NCBI GenBank assembly: GCA_021292165.1
Contig: JAHFWL010001222.1
Span: 1-64,000 of the forward strand
Source of the DNA: Shinisaurus crocodilurus
Taxonomy: Eukaryota > Chordata > Lepidosauria > Squamata > Shinisauridae
Length of the DNA stretch: 64,000 nt
Reading direction: 5' to 3'
The notes under the pieces were generated by a model. The model worked only from the letters and a program-made list of their open reading frames with translations, made no database searches and was not told the DNA's origin. Of this stretch, positions 29,781-42,328 are shown piece after piece (the stretch's first letter is position 1; every line of letters starts with the position of its first letter). The position numbers were made by a program, and so were the translations under genes.

Positions 29781-32700
29781 TTTGGCTTTATTTTCCTCTC
29801 TGCATCTTCTAGGATTTTCTATTATGTGTATATGTTTCTGTGCTAGTGTGAGTTATGCTTCTGGCAAAACAGAAGTCAGTGCAAATTATAGAGGCATTGC
29901 GTTGCTGAAGGTTTGTGGCAGTGGGTTGCCCAGTGTACTTCAGGGCATGTGTCTCCAAGTTCACTAAAACATGGGTATCATGCACACCCTGCGTCATTAG
30001 AAGTGTTATCCAGAAAACAAGAAGCCCAATCATATCTTAGGGGGGACGTTCTCATGATAAACTCTGCCTTGACTGCCATGCATAGAGTAATTTCTCCTGG
30101 CCATGTATATTGCACAGTAAAGAAAAGATACCCTGCTGCATATCAGAAGGTTGTAATTTCATTTAGGTGTTCTATTGATGTGGTAAACTGTGAGAGCACA
30201 GCTCAAGTGGCTATTTAAATCATAGGAGTTTTAAGCTGAAAATACTGCCTGGCAGTAATTGCCCTTTTCCTCAGGCTTGCATTGCCTATATGTATGTGCT
30301 TAAAGTTCCCTGCTCTATTCCTATAAATAATAAACAGCTTTGGTAGCTAGAGTTGTGTGATGTCCCAAAATATGTCAGATGAATGCCATCCGTGCAGCTA
30401 GGGCAAAATCCAGTGTGAGGGAAGGAAGCATTAAAAAAGTATGAGTCCAATAAATCAAAATCTTCATCCACAAATATATCTCTGAAATTCTGACAGAAGG
30501 AGTTTGGTTTCAGGAATTGTAGTTGATCCCCATTACATGAGGAAACCATTGGCATCAGAGCTACCTTTTCTACTTGTCAGTTACAGATATGCAGGCGTTC
30601 CAATAAGTAGGTACTATGACTTGGTTCAGATGAAATGTTTCTAATTCTCTAGACCATGTGTTGGATCCAGATTTAGTCATACTTCGAGTTTGACCCATTG
30701 AAATCAATGGGATTTATGTTAGTCATTACTAACTTAAGTCCCATTGATTTCAGTTGGTCTACTCTAAGTATGATGAAGTCTGCATCCAGCCCCATGGGCT
30801 GGAGATTTAAGAACAAGCCCTGTGACTGGACAGTCTTTCCTTTCCTCCCCCACATCACACCTTTAGCTTAATAAATAGCTTTCCGGTTTGAGGAAGCCAT
30901 CGTTCGATATCACATTCAAACTGGCAAAAAATTGTTTGTGCAAACCCACCAACTCAGAATTGTAAATTACAATCAAACTGGGAGTGTATAAACACAGGAC
31001 TCATTCCCAATCCTCCAAACTATGGTTTCATGACAGTCTCAATATGCATACATATTTTTTTCCCCATCTTGTTGTACAGAGAGCTATAGCAATTGCTTCT
31101 GCTGATTTTTCCTGTAACCGAGTGGTTAATATAAGCTATGACCAGTGTATGGTCCAGCTTGTGACTGCTGTAACCAAATTTTAACATCTTAAAAATGGAA
31201 GGACATTATTACCAGCGCATTTACATCGTCGTAGCTTGTCTAAGATCACCCTGTTTAAGAATCATTTACTGGTTAGAATGCTGCCTTGCCCACAGGCAAG
31301 ATGAAAAGGGGCAGAGTTGGTTTATCCTTTATGTCTTTTTCACAGTAATTTCCCTCCTATTCTTGGGCATGTACACAGTGCATTGTGTTTTTATGTAAGA
31401 GAAAGGGCAGGAGAAGTCAAGGATACCCTATTGCCCTGCTTTCCCTTGTCCTTTGTCCTGGAACAAGCACTACTTTAGCAAAGGCATAAATGAATTCTGC
31501 AATGAATTTGTAGTTTCTATAAACTATACCTTGTGTTTTGGTGATTAAACTGCTCTCTCTGTTTTATGAAAAGCAATATATTGCCCTTGGAAGTATTAAG
31601 CACCTCCTCTAAGGTTCTGTATTGCTTAACAATTCATGTCTTGTGCTTCCTAGCATGCCGCAAGTGCAACCCTCTGTCATTTGTCTTCCTCAGATTTGGA
31701 GCTGTATTATTTGATTGGTATCTTTCCAGCAGTGATATGTGTTCTACTTGTACCATGTGGAAAAATGAATAAAATATCTAAATGTTAAAAGACAGTTTAT
31801 AAACACCATATGCATATGCACACCGTACAAAAGAGAACTTTTCACTGATACATCATAATTGGAGCAATCTACTTCCATGAGTAAAGGCTGAAGAACTGTA
31901 CCTTACACTGAGTATTTTTGGTTGGGATATGGGGTTAAGGGGTTACTTCCAGTGAAATTGTACTAATTAGCATAAACCATTCTTAGTTTCAGAATGAACT
32001 CAAGAGCTTGCTTGTTTCAATGCACTTGCTGTGTGGCTATAACAAGACACTTAACTTCTTGTGACTTCAGCTGAAGCTTTTTATAGGAATACAATGCTAA
32101 TGAGATATCACACTAGAAAAGGTGAGAGTGAATTTCAGGTTTACAATGTGTCTGTATGTAGATGGGCAAAAGAAAAATTACTTCCCTTTGGCTACATTTC
32201 CAGGCTGTGCCAGTAAGAAATAGAACCACCATACAGATATCTGTCCTGATTATTATATCCTGTAGTTCTTTAACATTAAGAGCAAGCAGAGTAACTGATG
32301 ATGATTGAACATTCAATTTTAAGATATGCTGTGTATCAAACTTGAGTAGCAAACAAAGTTACATGAGCACTTTTTCTTTTTCTTTTGTATCTGTTACTCT
32401 TCTTTCTGAGATACTGTATGATCCAGGACAGGAGTGAATTATGTGTGCAGAATTAGTCCATTGATTAGAAAACTAAAGCTGTAAACAAAAAGATGGGTAT
32501 AATAATAATAAAAATCAGAGCAGGTTAGGGTTATGGTGGGTTGTTGCAGAACCAGAACATTTTTATTGGGGGGGGGGGGGAATGGGAAGTGAATCTTGAA
32601 CAGTATAGGACACATTTATAAAGGGACAAAGAAGCATATGACTTCTTGGATTCTAGGAAAACTCCACAATGTAAGGAAGCAAATATGGTTTAAAGAAGGT

Positions 32701-33453
32701 TTTAGATTATAGTTACAGTGCAGGGCAAGGAGAAGAAAAGCATTAAGGTAGCCAGGCAAATGAGAGGTGTTTTTCTTACTCATCCAGTGAAAACAGCCTA
32801 AAGCCCAGATGAACCACATATACTATAATCTATGTAGAATGAATGTACAGCTGTATATGCTTTTTACTGTGATTTGGTTCTGATTGCGGTAACATCCCAT
32901 ACCCTTTCTCCTCTCAATTTCCAGCCTTCCATTCAAATGCCCATATAGAACCTCTCTGCTCTCTGAATCTACCTACAATATCTGCTTGCTGAACGTTTCA
33001 GTATTTCCTGTGCCATCCTTGTACATATATGGGTCAATCATTGTTTGATCTTCACGTGCCTCTTAAAATTAAATGGTGAGATTCTCATGATACCACAAAA
33101 AAGGAAGTCCTTGTTTCCCATGTAAAACTTTCAGTCTTTGAGAACGATGACAAGCCAGGTGGGGTTTTGCATGCCTGATTTAAAGACACTTTTAAAATCA
33201 TCTTTCAAGGCATGAGAGAACACTAAATGGCTTTAAAACATGAAAGAGCCAAAAATTTAGCGGGCCACACAACCAATTCTGCTATTCGGAGCAGTCTTAG
33301 GCTATATCATCAGGTCTCCTACACCTTAGTGGCCTTGTGCTGACAGGCAGGAGCATCAATTAGGGGTGGGTCCAGGGGTCTGTGCTCTGAGTCTTCTGCA
33401 TTGTGCCTGGGTCTTTTGTGCTGCTGCCCCTCCCCCTGCCTGCCCAAGAAACA
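29781..33453. other. Mostly unassigned DNA
   Basis: Over 3.6 kb with little recognised. Positions 30655-30795 contain a palindromic repeat of the CCCATTGAAATCAATGGG type with an inverted companion half. A G-run lies at 32569-32580. No exon with a recognisable domain was found, and open frames are below 90 codons. Confidence 0.4.
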
Positions 33454-33655
33454 CAAGGACATAGGACGCTGCCTTACCCTAACTCAGACCTTTGGTCTAT
33501 CTAGCCCAATATTGCCAACACGATCTGGCTGCAATTCTCTTCTCCAGGATCTCAGACAGGAGTCTTTCCCAGCCCTACCTGGAGATGCTGGGGATCAGAC
33601 CTGGGACCTTCAGCATGCAAAGCAGGTGTTCTACCACTGAGCCATGGTCCCTCCC
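33454..33655 (-). repeat. tRNA-Ala-derived SINE, full length
   Basis: The minus strand starts at about 33655 with the tRNA-like head: CTCAGTGGTAGAACACCTGC (A-box), GCTTTGCATGCTGAAGG (TGC anticodon region) and GGTCTGATCCCC (B-box). The body follows (TCCAGGTAGGGCTGGGAAAG). It ends near 33454 with the complement of GACATAGGACGCTGCC. This is the clearest example of the family in the window. Confidence 0.92.
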
Positions 33656-34345
33656 ATAGCCTGAGCCTGAGCTTGCTTAGCCTGAACCTGCTCAGGGACA
33701 AACAGGTTTGTGGATAAAGCAGAAGTGGGAGTGCCTCCTCTTGCAACTAAACTGAGCACACAGGAGACAGGAGCAGAGCCCACCCCATCCCCACCCTATG
33801 TCTGCATGTTGTGCTCTTTGAATACTTCACCCCCAGTCAAGTTCCAATTCCAGAAGTGAACTGGCTGAAGGAAAACTCTTCAAAGTGCAGAGTGAGAGAT
33901 GGATCCACAGATTCAAGGCTTCAAGTTGTGCAGCATAGCGCCAGAGCCAGCTGCCAGCTTGCTGAGCTGGTTATGTTAATTAAAAAGAAAAGAAAAGTAA
34001 AACCAAGAAAGTTCACCATCTGCCATCCTGACCACCTCATCTCATAATATGACCTAATGTAAGACCCCCCACCAAATGGAATCACGCACCCTACTTATGT
34101 TCAATTTAGTTTGGGAGTGGGGGGATACCAATGATTGATGAATGGGATAATTATTAATTGAAGGGAAATTCTGATTTTGAACCGGATCTATCCATGTGGG
34201 AAATTATTTGGGGACAAATTAATTGAAAACTCAACTTACTAATTTGGGGTGATCTGGGGTGGAGCAAAAATTAATTGAAGAGTTTACTTTATTTGGGGTG
34301 ATTTGGATGGGAAATTAATTGGCTTGACTTGCCTTATGTGATTTT
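33656..34345. other. Unassigned DNA with weak local repeats
   Basis: Positions 34190-34325 contain loosely repeated TTTGGGG(T)GAT and ATTAATTGAA motifs spaced about 50-70 bp apart. No coding evidence. Confidence 0.4.
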
Positions 34346-34390
34346 AAATGTGCATATATGCAAATTAGCATATGCACATTTAATGCAAAT
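34346..34390. promoter_or_regulatory. AT-rich palindrome with two octamer motifs
   Basis: The arms AAATGTGCATAT (34346-34357) and ATATGCACATTT (34370-34381) are perfect inverted copies. ATGCAAAT, the POU/Oct octamer, occurs at 34358-34365 and 34383-34390. Binding is not shown, and the arrangement may be a chance outcome of AT-rich sequence. Confidence 0.35.
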
Positions 34391-34755
34391 GTGCGTCCTT
34401 ATAAGCCTGTGCTCTACGTTTTTTAATTACCTAGCAATGCCTCTGCTGATGTGCCATTAACTCGTACATCCTCCCAAAGATAGATTTGGTATTCCTACTT
34501 TACAGGTGGAATGCTAATGCTAAGAAGTAGTAATGTGCCAAAGCCATTTGTTAGTGTTTACACGCCTCCCATTAGAAATATTAATGCCTTGTTCACTGGA
34601 CTGCAGTATTTCAGAATAATCTAGCAGAGCACACCTTTTGTTTTTAAACAAAACTGCACAGAGCTAAACAGCTGAAAAGAAAACTTGAATAAACTGAATT
34701 ATACTTCTTTTTTCTAACACTGAGCATGATTGCCCTTTGTATAGACTCTTTGCAG
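34391..34755. other. Unassigned AT-rich DNA
   Basis: Nothing recognisable. Confidence 0.4.
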
Positions 34756-34890
34756 CAGCTTTCCCCAACTGAACACCCCCAGATGTGTTGGATTACAACT
34801 CCCATCATCCCCAGCCAACCTACCCAATGGGCATACTGGCTAAGGGAATTGTAGTCCAACATATCTGGGGGGGCAGGTTGGGGAAGGTGC
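34756..34890. mobile_element. Palindromic hAT MITE, copy 3
   Basis: CAGCTTTCCCCAAC at the left and GTTGGGGAAGG at the right, with interior halves GATTACAACTCCCATCA and AATTGTAGTCCAACA. Same family as 20049 and 22671. The flanking octamers do not match well, so age or terminal loss is likely. Confidence 0.78.
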
Positions 34891-35240
34891 TATATGGTCT
34901 AATCAAGAGTAGAACATTAGCTCTGCTGACCTTGATCATACTAAGGCTTCATTTAGTCCTGTAACTTCTTTCCCCTTTTCTTCTTCTTTTTTTATTTTAC
35001 TTCTTTCCCAGTGGTCAGCAGGTGCTTCTGTAAAGGTGTATGGACGCAACAGCACACCCCTATTGTTTGCTTTCTAGCATCTAGTATCCACAGGTATACT
35101 GCCTCTCAAAATAGTTTCCATTCAATTATCATGGTTAATAGGTCTCGTTGGATCATGAATGTGTGTAATCCCCTTTTAAAGCCATTTTTGCTGGTGATCA
35201 TCATCCCATCTTGTGACAGGGAATTCCACAAGTTAAATAT
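34891..35240. other. Unassigned DNA
   Basis: Nothing recognisable apart from T-rich runs near 34980-35000. Confidence 0.4.
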
Positions 35241-35425
35241 GTGTTATGGAAGCAGACTAACAAATCAATCTTATGGTCCCTGGGAGAGCATCCCAGGGAC
35301 CAGAAGATATATTGGATTAGCTCTCCTACGACCTCAGGAGGGGGAATCCAACATCGGGCCCGTCCCCTTCCCTGCCCTTTCACAGCCACTGCAGAAGCAC
35401 CACAGCAGGAGCATTCTAGTGGGTG
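35241..35425. repeat. Palindromic repeat with CCCTGGGA / TCCCAGGG core
   Basis: CTTATGGTCCCTGGGAGAGC is followed by ATCCCAGGGACCAGAAG, an inverted pair. The same core (CCTATGGTCCTGGAACAGCA, then TCCCAGGGACCATAGG) occurs at 40168-40210, and a following AGGGGGAATCC-type block is also shared. It is probably a MITE-like family. Confidence 0.55.
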
Positions 35426-35439
35426 GGGAGGGGAGAGAA

Positions 35440-35804
35440 GAGGGATGTATGAGAATTTCATTTTTGCTTGCAAAACATATCCCGTTCATGCCCCGTTTTG
35501 AAGTTCTGACACGAGTGCAAGGACGTGTCCGCCAAAAAATTTCATAAATTGTCAAACATATGCTTGTGTTTGTCTCATTCCCGATTCCCAGTTCAGCTCT
35601 GCTTTAGTCTACAAATTTTAGCAAACTTGCACAAATCTCCCATTCGATCACTACTTGATTTGCACAAGTTTCCTGGTTGCGTAGAGCAAGCAGTGATCAC
35701 AAACATGAATGGGGATCAGGCATGAGACAAGCGGGGATCAGGCATGAGACAATGTTCGGAGAATGCTGGTACTCTTGAACATCACTCATTTGCCCATCCC
35801 TAGG
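35440..35804. mobile_element. GGGATGGGC-type MITE-like repeat with 20 bp internal duplication
   Basis: The right end TTTGCCCATCCC followed by TA resembles the GGGATGTGC family. The left boundary is uncertain. Inside, GGGGATCAGGCATGAGACAA occurs twice, at 35711-35730 and 35733-35752, separated by GC. Confidence 0.4.
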
Positions 35805-37397
35805 AGAGACCAGGATCTGTAGGATCCTGTGGTCTTTACTGCCCAGAACAAGGCAGGTCAGCCAGGTGGGCTCAAAGACCCATCTAAGTGATTAAAAAAA
35901 AGAAAAAAGTGGAACAGGAGGCGAAATCACCTCTATCCTCCTCACTCCCTGCCTGGCTCATGTCAGCAGGGCATAGGATAGATGGAGGACTTCGATCTTT
36001 ATTGAATAAAAATAATTTATTTATTTTTTAAAAAAATCCTTCTTAAAAAGTGTAGTTGAATGTGTTCAAAAGACCCCGAGGAAAGTCTGCTGGTGAATAT
36101 ATAACCATAAAGAGTGTATTCTTGGGTAAGTCCCACTGACAACTGCAGGACTTAGCAAATGAATAGATACAGAATTATAGCCAAAAATAGTAGGTCATCA
36201 TGACATTAAAATCCACAAGTTTGCGGTGAAGCATGAGGGAAAGGCTATTTTGCTGGCTGAATTTAATATTTTCTTGTAATAACATGACTTTTTTTAATTC
36301 AGATTTTTTTAAAGTGGGGAACACCCTGAAAACAAATTAATAATCCAGACTGTCTGAAAAGAAAAACAAAGTAGACTAACAAAACTAAAGAGTGTACCTA
36401 TGCTCTATAATAAGCATCCCTGAGAATATAAATGGCTCAGATGCAGATAACTTTTGATAATAAAAAATAGCAGTAATAAATAATACTAGACGCAGTCAAA
36501 ATACTCCTAATCAGAATAGTCCCAAACTTTGCATAACCCTGGGATATGGAGCTGAATTTTGTTCCCAAGTCTCAGTTTAATAGAAGTATCATTCCTAGTA
36601 CAGGCAAGGCAGTTCATGTGTTCTTTAAAACTACAGAAGAGATCCCGTTTTCCTTTTTTCCCTCCTCTTTAGCAGTGGGCATCCCTTCAAACTTTTGATC
36701 ATCCTGACTTTGTACATTGCACGACTGAACTCAGCTATGCCAAACATCCTCTTAGGAAGTTGACATTTGTGCAGTTTCTCAAAAAAGGGGAAGAATGAAT
36801 CCCAACTGTTTCCTCTTGCCCTTTTGATTGAGAGAGCAGTAAGTCAGCAGGAGAGGTGCGGCTTTTAACAAGGAGGGGTGTAGAAGCTGATTCCAATCCT
36901 TCTACAGGCAAAACAGAAAAGAAAAGGGAAGAGGCTGATGTGAAGCAACACTAATCAGAGCTGATTATGGGGAATGAATGGGCTCATTGATGAGGGCAGA
37001 CACAACAAAGAGATTAGGCAATAGAAGGGAAAACCCTGTACTGGGGTGAAGGAAGTTGGTTTTATGACCTAGGAGGTCCCTTTGAAATCTAATTTGTTTT
37101 ATTCTGTAGCTCCATGCACAGATAATTGGAAATATCCTGAGCTGCATTTCTCCCTGTTTTTTTTCTTTTCTTTAATGGAGCACTGTCTGACCTCCCAGTG
37201 TTCGGAGACCACAAAGCTGTACCAGTGGAAGCTTTTAGCAAACATTATGCTGGGGTAAAAATAAAGTTTGGAACTTAGCACTGTTGTATAATGGCTTTGT
37301 TAACTGGGAGTAGAGGCAAAGGAGTTGTCCTAGTTACAGTTAACTATAAGTCATCATAGCTGAAAGCTGGGAGATAGGATGGATTCATAGATTTCAT
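35805..37397. other. Unassigned DNA
   Basis: Positions 36105-36180 resemble the GGGTAAGTCCCACTGA palindromic repeat family. The remainder has no recognised feature. Confidence 0.4.
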
Positions 37398-37551
37398 AGA
37401 TCACAGAGTTGGAAGGAGCCTACAAGGCTATCAAGTCCAACCCCCTGCTCAATGCAGGAAACTAGAGGAGGGGTCTCTCATCCAAGTAATAACCAGGCCT
37501 GACCCTGCTTAGCTTTCCACGCTCAGACAAGCTGAGCCAGCATAAGCCACA
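37398..37551 (-). repeat. 5S rRNA-derived SINE with CR1-type tail, copy 3
   Basis: The CR1 tail is at the left (AGAGTTGGAAGGAGCC) and the 5S-like head at the right (AATAACCAGGCCTGACCCTG and GCTTAGCTTTCCACGC). GATTCATA occurs at 37382-37389 and 37552-37559 and may be the target duplication. This is the least diverged of the three with respect to the 5S part. Confidence 0.87.
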
Positions 37552-37559
37552 GATTCATA

Positions 37560-38490
37560 CCATGGCCTTCTGTTGGTAACATCTCTATCTAAAATCCCAT
37601 TCTGAGCAACTTCACTTTTTTCGGCAAATACATCTGTGTTGCCTAGGGATACATAAAGCTTTTGTGGTGACAAAGATAATTGCAGACAGTCTCTGTGATA
37701 GAGCATTTTTTCTGCAGTATGGACATGGGGAATGAAGTATTGCATGTATCTGTAAGAGACAGCACCAGACAGAGCACAGCTCAGCAGTGGTACACCAAGA
37801 AGGAGATAGCTTAGTGCCGCTCTCACTTCGATGGCAGCATTTTTGAAAATGCATCTCAGTTAATCTGTTTGAAGCAAAATGGAAAGAGTACAGAGAAGAA
37901 AAACAAGCAAAGGTAGGATGGCCACTTACATATAGCCAAAAAAGAGGGCAAAGGAGGACACAGATTTGCACAAAATGTACATATACTCATCTGAATGTAT
38001 AGATGCCAATTTACAAATAATTATTGTATTTTAAATAGGAATACATCTCACCATAATGGGAAAATCTGTGATCGGGATCTGTGTGCCAGCTCAGTCTGCC
38101 GTCCAGATGTTAACTGTTTATGGGCAACTTTCAAGGCCCCTGCTCTCCCTTCAAGTATAGGATACCTTCAATAGAGGGCTGTCCTCTGTAAAGTAGGACA
38201 CCTAGCCACCCTAGAAGGATGGTTAAGCAATGACTTCAAAATGTAAAAAGGCTTTGTTGGAAAAGTAGCCCATATATTGAGGTACCTGTTTGGAAAAATG
38301 ATTCCCTTTTGTCTGTACCTCTGTGAAACCCTGTATGTCTTTCACCCCTTAACTACTGTAAACATTGAGCTGCTGTGGTGTCACAAAATATGTACAAGCA
38401 TTCTAACTGCTTGTTGGGGTGGTGGGAGAAAATCATAGGACTTTACCAATGAGTGCAACTACTGTGAGAAAATGCCAGGCTGTGGTAAGG
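37560..38490. other. Unassigned DNA
   Basis: Two overlapping minus-strand frames (37509-37826 and 37612-37971) lack domains. Nothing else was recognised. Confidence 0.4.
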
Positions 38491-38861
38491 ATGTGCGAAT
38501 AAGCAAAACTCTAGCTCACTAAAACTCCCTGAATTCCATCTCGATGCTCGTTCCAACTTGAGTCCATATCAGATTGACAGCTTTGTATTTTCCTTTTTGC
38601 ATGGAAATCAATGTGTATTTTTGTGCATATTTTCCAATGATACGTATCATTTGTGTGCATCTTTAAAATGTATGCATTCTTCTGCAATTGATTAAAGTGT
38701 ATTTATGTACATTTTGGAGGTCCGCAAATCACATTGCAATCTCGGAAATATATGGACTACGATTGCAGATTGCGTCCAAGTCCATGTTTGGTCTGGATGG
38801 TGTGAACTGGGTGAATCCTGATGAAAAATGAATTGAAAAAAATTTCTTATACATCCCTAGG
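38491..38861. mobile_element. GGGATGTGC-type MITE-like repeat, copy 2
   Basis: Starts AGGATGTGCGAATAAGC with TA before it and ends TTATACATCCC with TA after it. The interior contains TTCCAACTTGAGTCCATATC and GCAAATCACATTGCAA, which recur in the copy at 53630-54066. Confidence 0.7.
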
Positions 38862-39998
38862 TAGTGATGACAAAGGTTTGTATCTGGCATAGGGTCAGGA
38901 GAAACTGTTCTTTTGGCAGAAGGGAAGGTGGTGGTAAATTACTGGGTGGCCTAAAGGCTATAGAGCTGAATAGGAAGGGAGATTCAGGGAGCTTAGAGGA
39001 GGCAGTGGGAGCTGCAGACAGGGCTGGCCTTGTGATATTGTTGGGAGGGAGCACAAAGAATGAAGTCAAAGAGGTCAGGATAGAGTACAGAAGGCTGAAC
39101 TTCCTATTTTGCTCTGAAATAACCATACTTTTTTTTTAATTCAAGTTTCTAACCTGAAAATAATTTAAGGGGTGTGTGTGGTATCCTACTACTACATTTG
39201 TGTTGCCTGACATCCCTGTGCCATGTGCATTTATCAAAACCGCTTTCCTTTGCCAGCCCCTAATGATAGAACACTAGTCTGTTAATACTGTTGCAAAGTA
39301 GGGCTTATAGACTGCAGTCCTACACATAGTTATTTGCATTTATTCCCATTAAAATCAATGCAACTTATGGTCATAAACAGGATTGGAGCCTTAGGCTCTT
39401 CTTTTTAAAGCTGAAGTAGAAGCAGTCTTCTTTAGGTTAAATGGAAGCAGAAGAGCTTTCTCTATTGAGCTCATAGCCGATATTGGAGCTGGGCTGGACT
39501 GGGGAATGCGGGGTGTGTGTGTGTTAAAGTATCGGAGCATTGGAAGGTAAGACGGGGGCAGATTTCACTCCCATCCTCTGCACACTCTGTTTAGTCATAA
39601 AGTAGACGCCCCGCCCCTGCTTTATTTGCAAGTACATGTTTCGCAAATATCCACTCAACTGGTTTGGCCCTTAGCAGGAAAGTTCTGGTTTTAAATACTG
39701 TTATATGACCATTGGGGGAAGAAAGTCACATCAACATGTGCTGCCCTTCAGATCTCACAGTCATCTCGCCACTTCCAAAAATCTCTTTTCACATCTTTAC
39801 AGCATCGCTAGCTTGTATTCGAAGTCTCACCAGTTTCTCTAGACATCACATAGTGGTTAATCTGTATCTCGGGAATTCACTGGAATTAATTCTGAGAAAT
39901 TCGTGTTAAGCTGTGAAGGTAAAATTGCCTCCATATTTGTGAATTTTAAACTGTTGGTTGCAGTAGTGCTGTGGCTAGCAAAACATTGCTAAGAAAGC
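38862..39998. other. Unassigned DNA
   Basis: Positions 39310-39395 contain the palindromic TTCCCATTAAAATCAATG repeat type. No exon was recognised. Confidence 0.4.
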
Positions 39999-40130
39999 TT
40001 ATTTATTTATATTATAATTTCTGAGTCATCTTTTGGCCCAGAAAGGGCCCCCCAAGGTGACATAAAATTTTGAATCAATTTTAAAACTTTCAAACAACAC
40101 ACACAACAAACTTAATAGCGGGAGAAAAAC
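39999..40130 (-). repeat. LINE-type tail fragment
   Basis: A CTTATTTATTTATATTATAA tail followed by GGGCCCCCCAAGGTGAC resembles the 3' end of an L2/CR1-like element on the minus strand. Short and diverged. Confidence 0.45.
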
Positions 40131-40149
40131 AATCCTAAAAAGAAAGAGG

Positions 40150-40290
40150 GGAGCTAATATATTTACAGAGCAATCCTATGGTCCTGGAACAGCATCCCAG
40201 GGACCATAGGATATAGCAGATTACCCCTCCCAATGCTGTAGATGCAGTTATGACCTTGGGAGGGGAAATCCAAGTGGGAATTTTTCCAAC
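40150..40290. repeat. Palindromic repeat with CCAGGGACCATAGG core
   Basis: CCTATGGTCCTGGAACAGCA and TCCCAGGGACCATAGG form an inverted pair, followed by CTTGGGAGGGGAAATCC. This corresponds to the family at 35241-35425. Confidence 0.55.
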
Positions 40291-40344
40291 CCAGTCCAGG
40301 TGCTGTGGAAAGCACTGTGGCAGCTTCCCTCCAAGGACATAACA

Positions 40345-40706
40345 ATGGGTCAGTTTGCATGATAACCCATGGGCTGTTGTTGTAGGGTTATTTGAGGTTT
40401 GTTGAACCCTACAACAAGCCATGCAGCCCGGATTTGGACAAAACGATAAGCTGCGGCTTGGTGGTAATTATGCAAATTGCATGTTATATTTTAATATTTC
40501 TGTATTTTATCTTATTATTGTTGATGCTTTTGTTTTAGGATGATTGCTTTTATTTGTTGCTTTGTTTTGTAAACCACCCAGGGAGCCTTTTGGCTGATAG
40601 GTGGTGAATAAATATATTAAATAAATAATAAATCTGACACACGCTGTGGCTCTCAACAAGCTACTGTGGCTTGTTTAATCCATGGTGATTGTGCGAACCA
40701 GGTCAG
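40345..40706. mobile_element. MITE-like element interrupted by a LINE 3' tail
   Basis: The outer parts (GGTCAGTTTGCATGATAACC at the left and GGTGATTGTGCGAACCAGG at the right) look like diverged inverted ends. Both contain CCATGG and AACAAGCCA/TGGCTTGTT blocks. Between them, 40490-40635 is a plus-strand LINE 3' end (AAACCACCCAGGGAGCC, then GGTGAATAAATATATTAAAT). Boundaries are approximate. Confidence 0.45.
40490..40635 (+). repeat. LINE 3' terminal fragment (L2/CR1-like)
   Basis: GTAAACCACCCAGGGAGCC followed by GGTGGTGAATAAATATATTA and an AAATAA tail is a typical 3' terminus. It splits the MITE-like repeat described around it. Confidence 0.65.
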
Positions 40707-42052
40707 TGTCAGAAGATGTCAGATAAGGCGAAAGGGGGTGTGTGTTCTGGTGGGAGGTAAGAATGGAGAGACATGGATCTCCAAGATCCATGAGGCCCTC
40801 TGTATCCTGCCCCTGCCCCCAGGTGAGTGAATGAGTGAGCTGGACGGGCTCAGAGGCCTGTCTAGCTCTAAATAGAAAAACGGAGGAACAGGAAGTTGCA
40901 AAAGTTGCCTGCCACTCCTCCCACTCTGCCTGGCCCTGGCCAGCAGAGCATAGGATAGAAGGAGGGTTCCAAGGTTCCCCTTATGGTTGTGCTCTTAAAA
41001 CACTCAAAAGCCATGTAAAATTAAAAAAAAAAAGTTTTAACTGCCTGCCTAAAGTTGAATGAAGAAGCCAGTTTAGCTTCCTTAGGGAACTGAATGCGGA
41101 ACTGGATAAGAGCCCTGTAACAGTAAAAACTCATGAGCTTTTAATGGGCAGAACACTAACAAAGGGTACCTTGCTACTGCAGCAACAGCTATAATATCGT
41201 ACTTAGCGCCTCAGACCATAGAACAAAAATTGGTTTGTTTCTTGTTTAAACATTCCAATAAAATGTTAAGACTGTTGACGTTAGCTCCTAACAGTGTTAA
41301 ATAAAAAGTGCAAGTCTCGAAACTATCCAGCCAACAAGGTAATCTGAAAATAAGGTCCATATTGAATATTACCTGTAATACCATTTTCTCTTTAAAATTA
41401 ACATCAGTGGCAGTCACCAAATCGTGCAGTGCCCAAGGGGCCACTGAAGTGAATTTATGCGTATTTTATTTTTCCATAAGGAAGAGGCTCACAAAGTCGT
41501 CTTGTCTTGACAGCACTTATTATGGCTTCACACTTGATGTAAACATTTACAGTATATAGACAGAGAAAACATCTATTCCATTTCTGCAACTATGTAATTG
41601 CTGGGTATAAACTGTTCACAGCTGGTAGCGTGTCTAACAGAACCAGCATCCTCCTTTAGTGTGTAAGATGCAGTTACTTTTCGTGCCATCCTACACCAGG
41701 GTCAGTTGGAATTGCCCTTCACAGATGGTTAGCTATCAAGATAGCTCTTTTATTTTATTTTGAGAAACATTCTGAGCTTTCCCAGACCTCTATTCCAAAC
41801 CTGGGTTAGGCTGAGGGAAATGTAGCATTCCTTGTATCAAGTGGCCTTTTTTTGTTTTTAAAGGATTTAAATATTAGTGTAGAAATGGAGCCAGTTCTTG
41901 AACTTCTCTTCTTACACTAGATGTGTTGCCACATTCAGAAAAGATGTAGGACTGTGTCAGGTGATGACACGATATTACGCTTTTCCTGCACTTAGTAATC
42001 CCTCCTGCTTACAAAAGCATATGTGATGCTCACATACAGAAGTACATTGGTA

Positions 42053-42053
<1 letters not shown>
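40707..42053. other. Unassigned DNA
   Basis: No repeat or exon was recognised beyond short low-complexity runs. Confidence 0.4.

Positions 42054-42086
<33 letters not shown>
42054..42086. repeat. (CA)n microsatellite
   Basis: About 16 uninterrupted CA units. Confidence 0.97.
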
Positions 42087-42089
<3 letters not shown>

Positions 42090-42119
42090 CCTAGCCTGTG
42101 TATTTGTTGTAGTATATAC

Positions 42120-42328
42120 ATATGTTATTATGTTTATATCCCACCCTTCCTCCATGAAGCTTAGGGTGGCATGCATGATTCTTCTTCCTTCCCATTTAGC
42201 TTAACAATAACCCTGTGAGGTAGGCTGGGCCAAGAGATAGCAACTACCCCCAAGGTCACTCACTGAGCTCTGAGGCTGAGCAGTGGTGTGAACCTTGGTC
42301 TTCCCAGTCCTAGTCTTTCACTACAGCA
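42120..42328 (-). repeat. MIR/CORE-like SINE, old copy
   Basis: Contains TTTATATCCCACCCTTCC, AACAATAACCCTGTGAGGTA, AAGGTCACTCACTGAGCT and a worn head region (GTGTGAACCTTGGTCTTCCC), in the same order as the copies at 6063 and 25661 but much more diverged. Confidence 0.75.

Noticed and set aside
33454..33655. A functional tRNA-Ala gene
   Set aside because: A and B boxes are present, but the acceptor stem does not close and the sequence continues into a SINE body found at several other places.
35711..35752. The start of a CRISPR-like array
   Set aside because: There are only two repeats with a 2 bp spacer in a vertebrate repeat context; this is a simple duplication.
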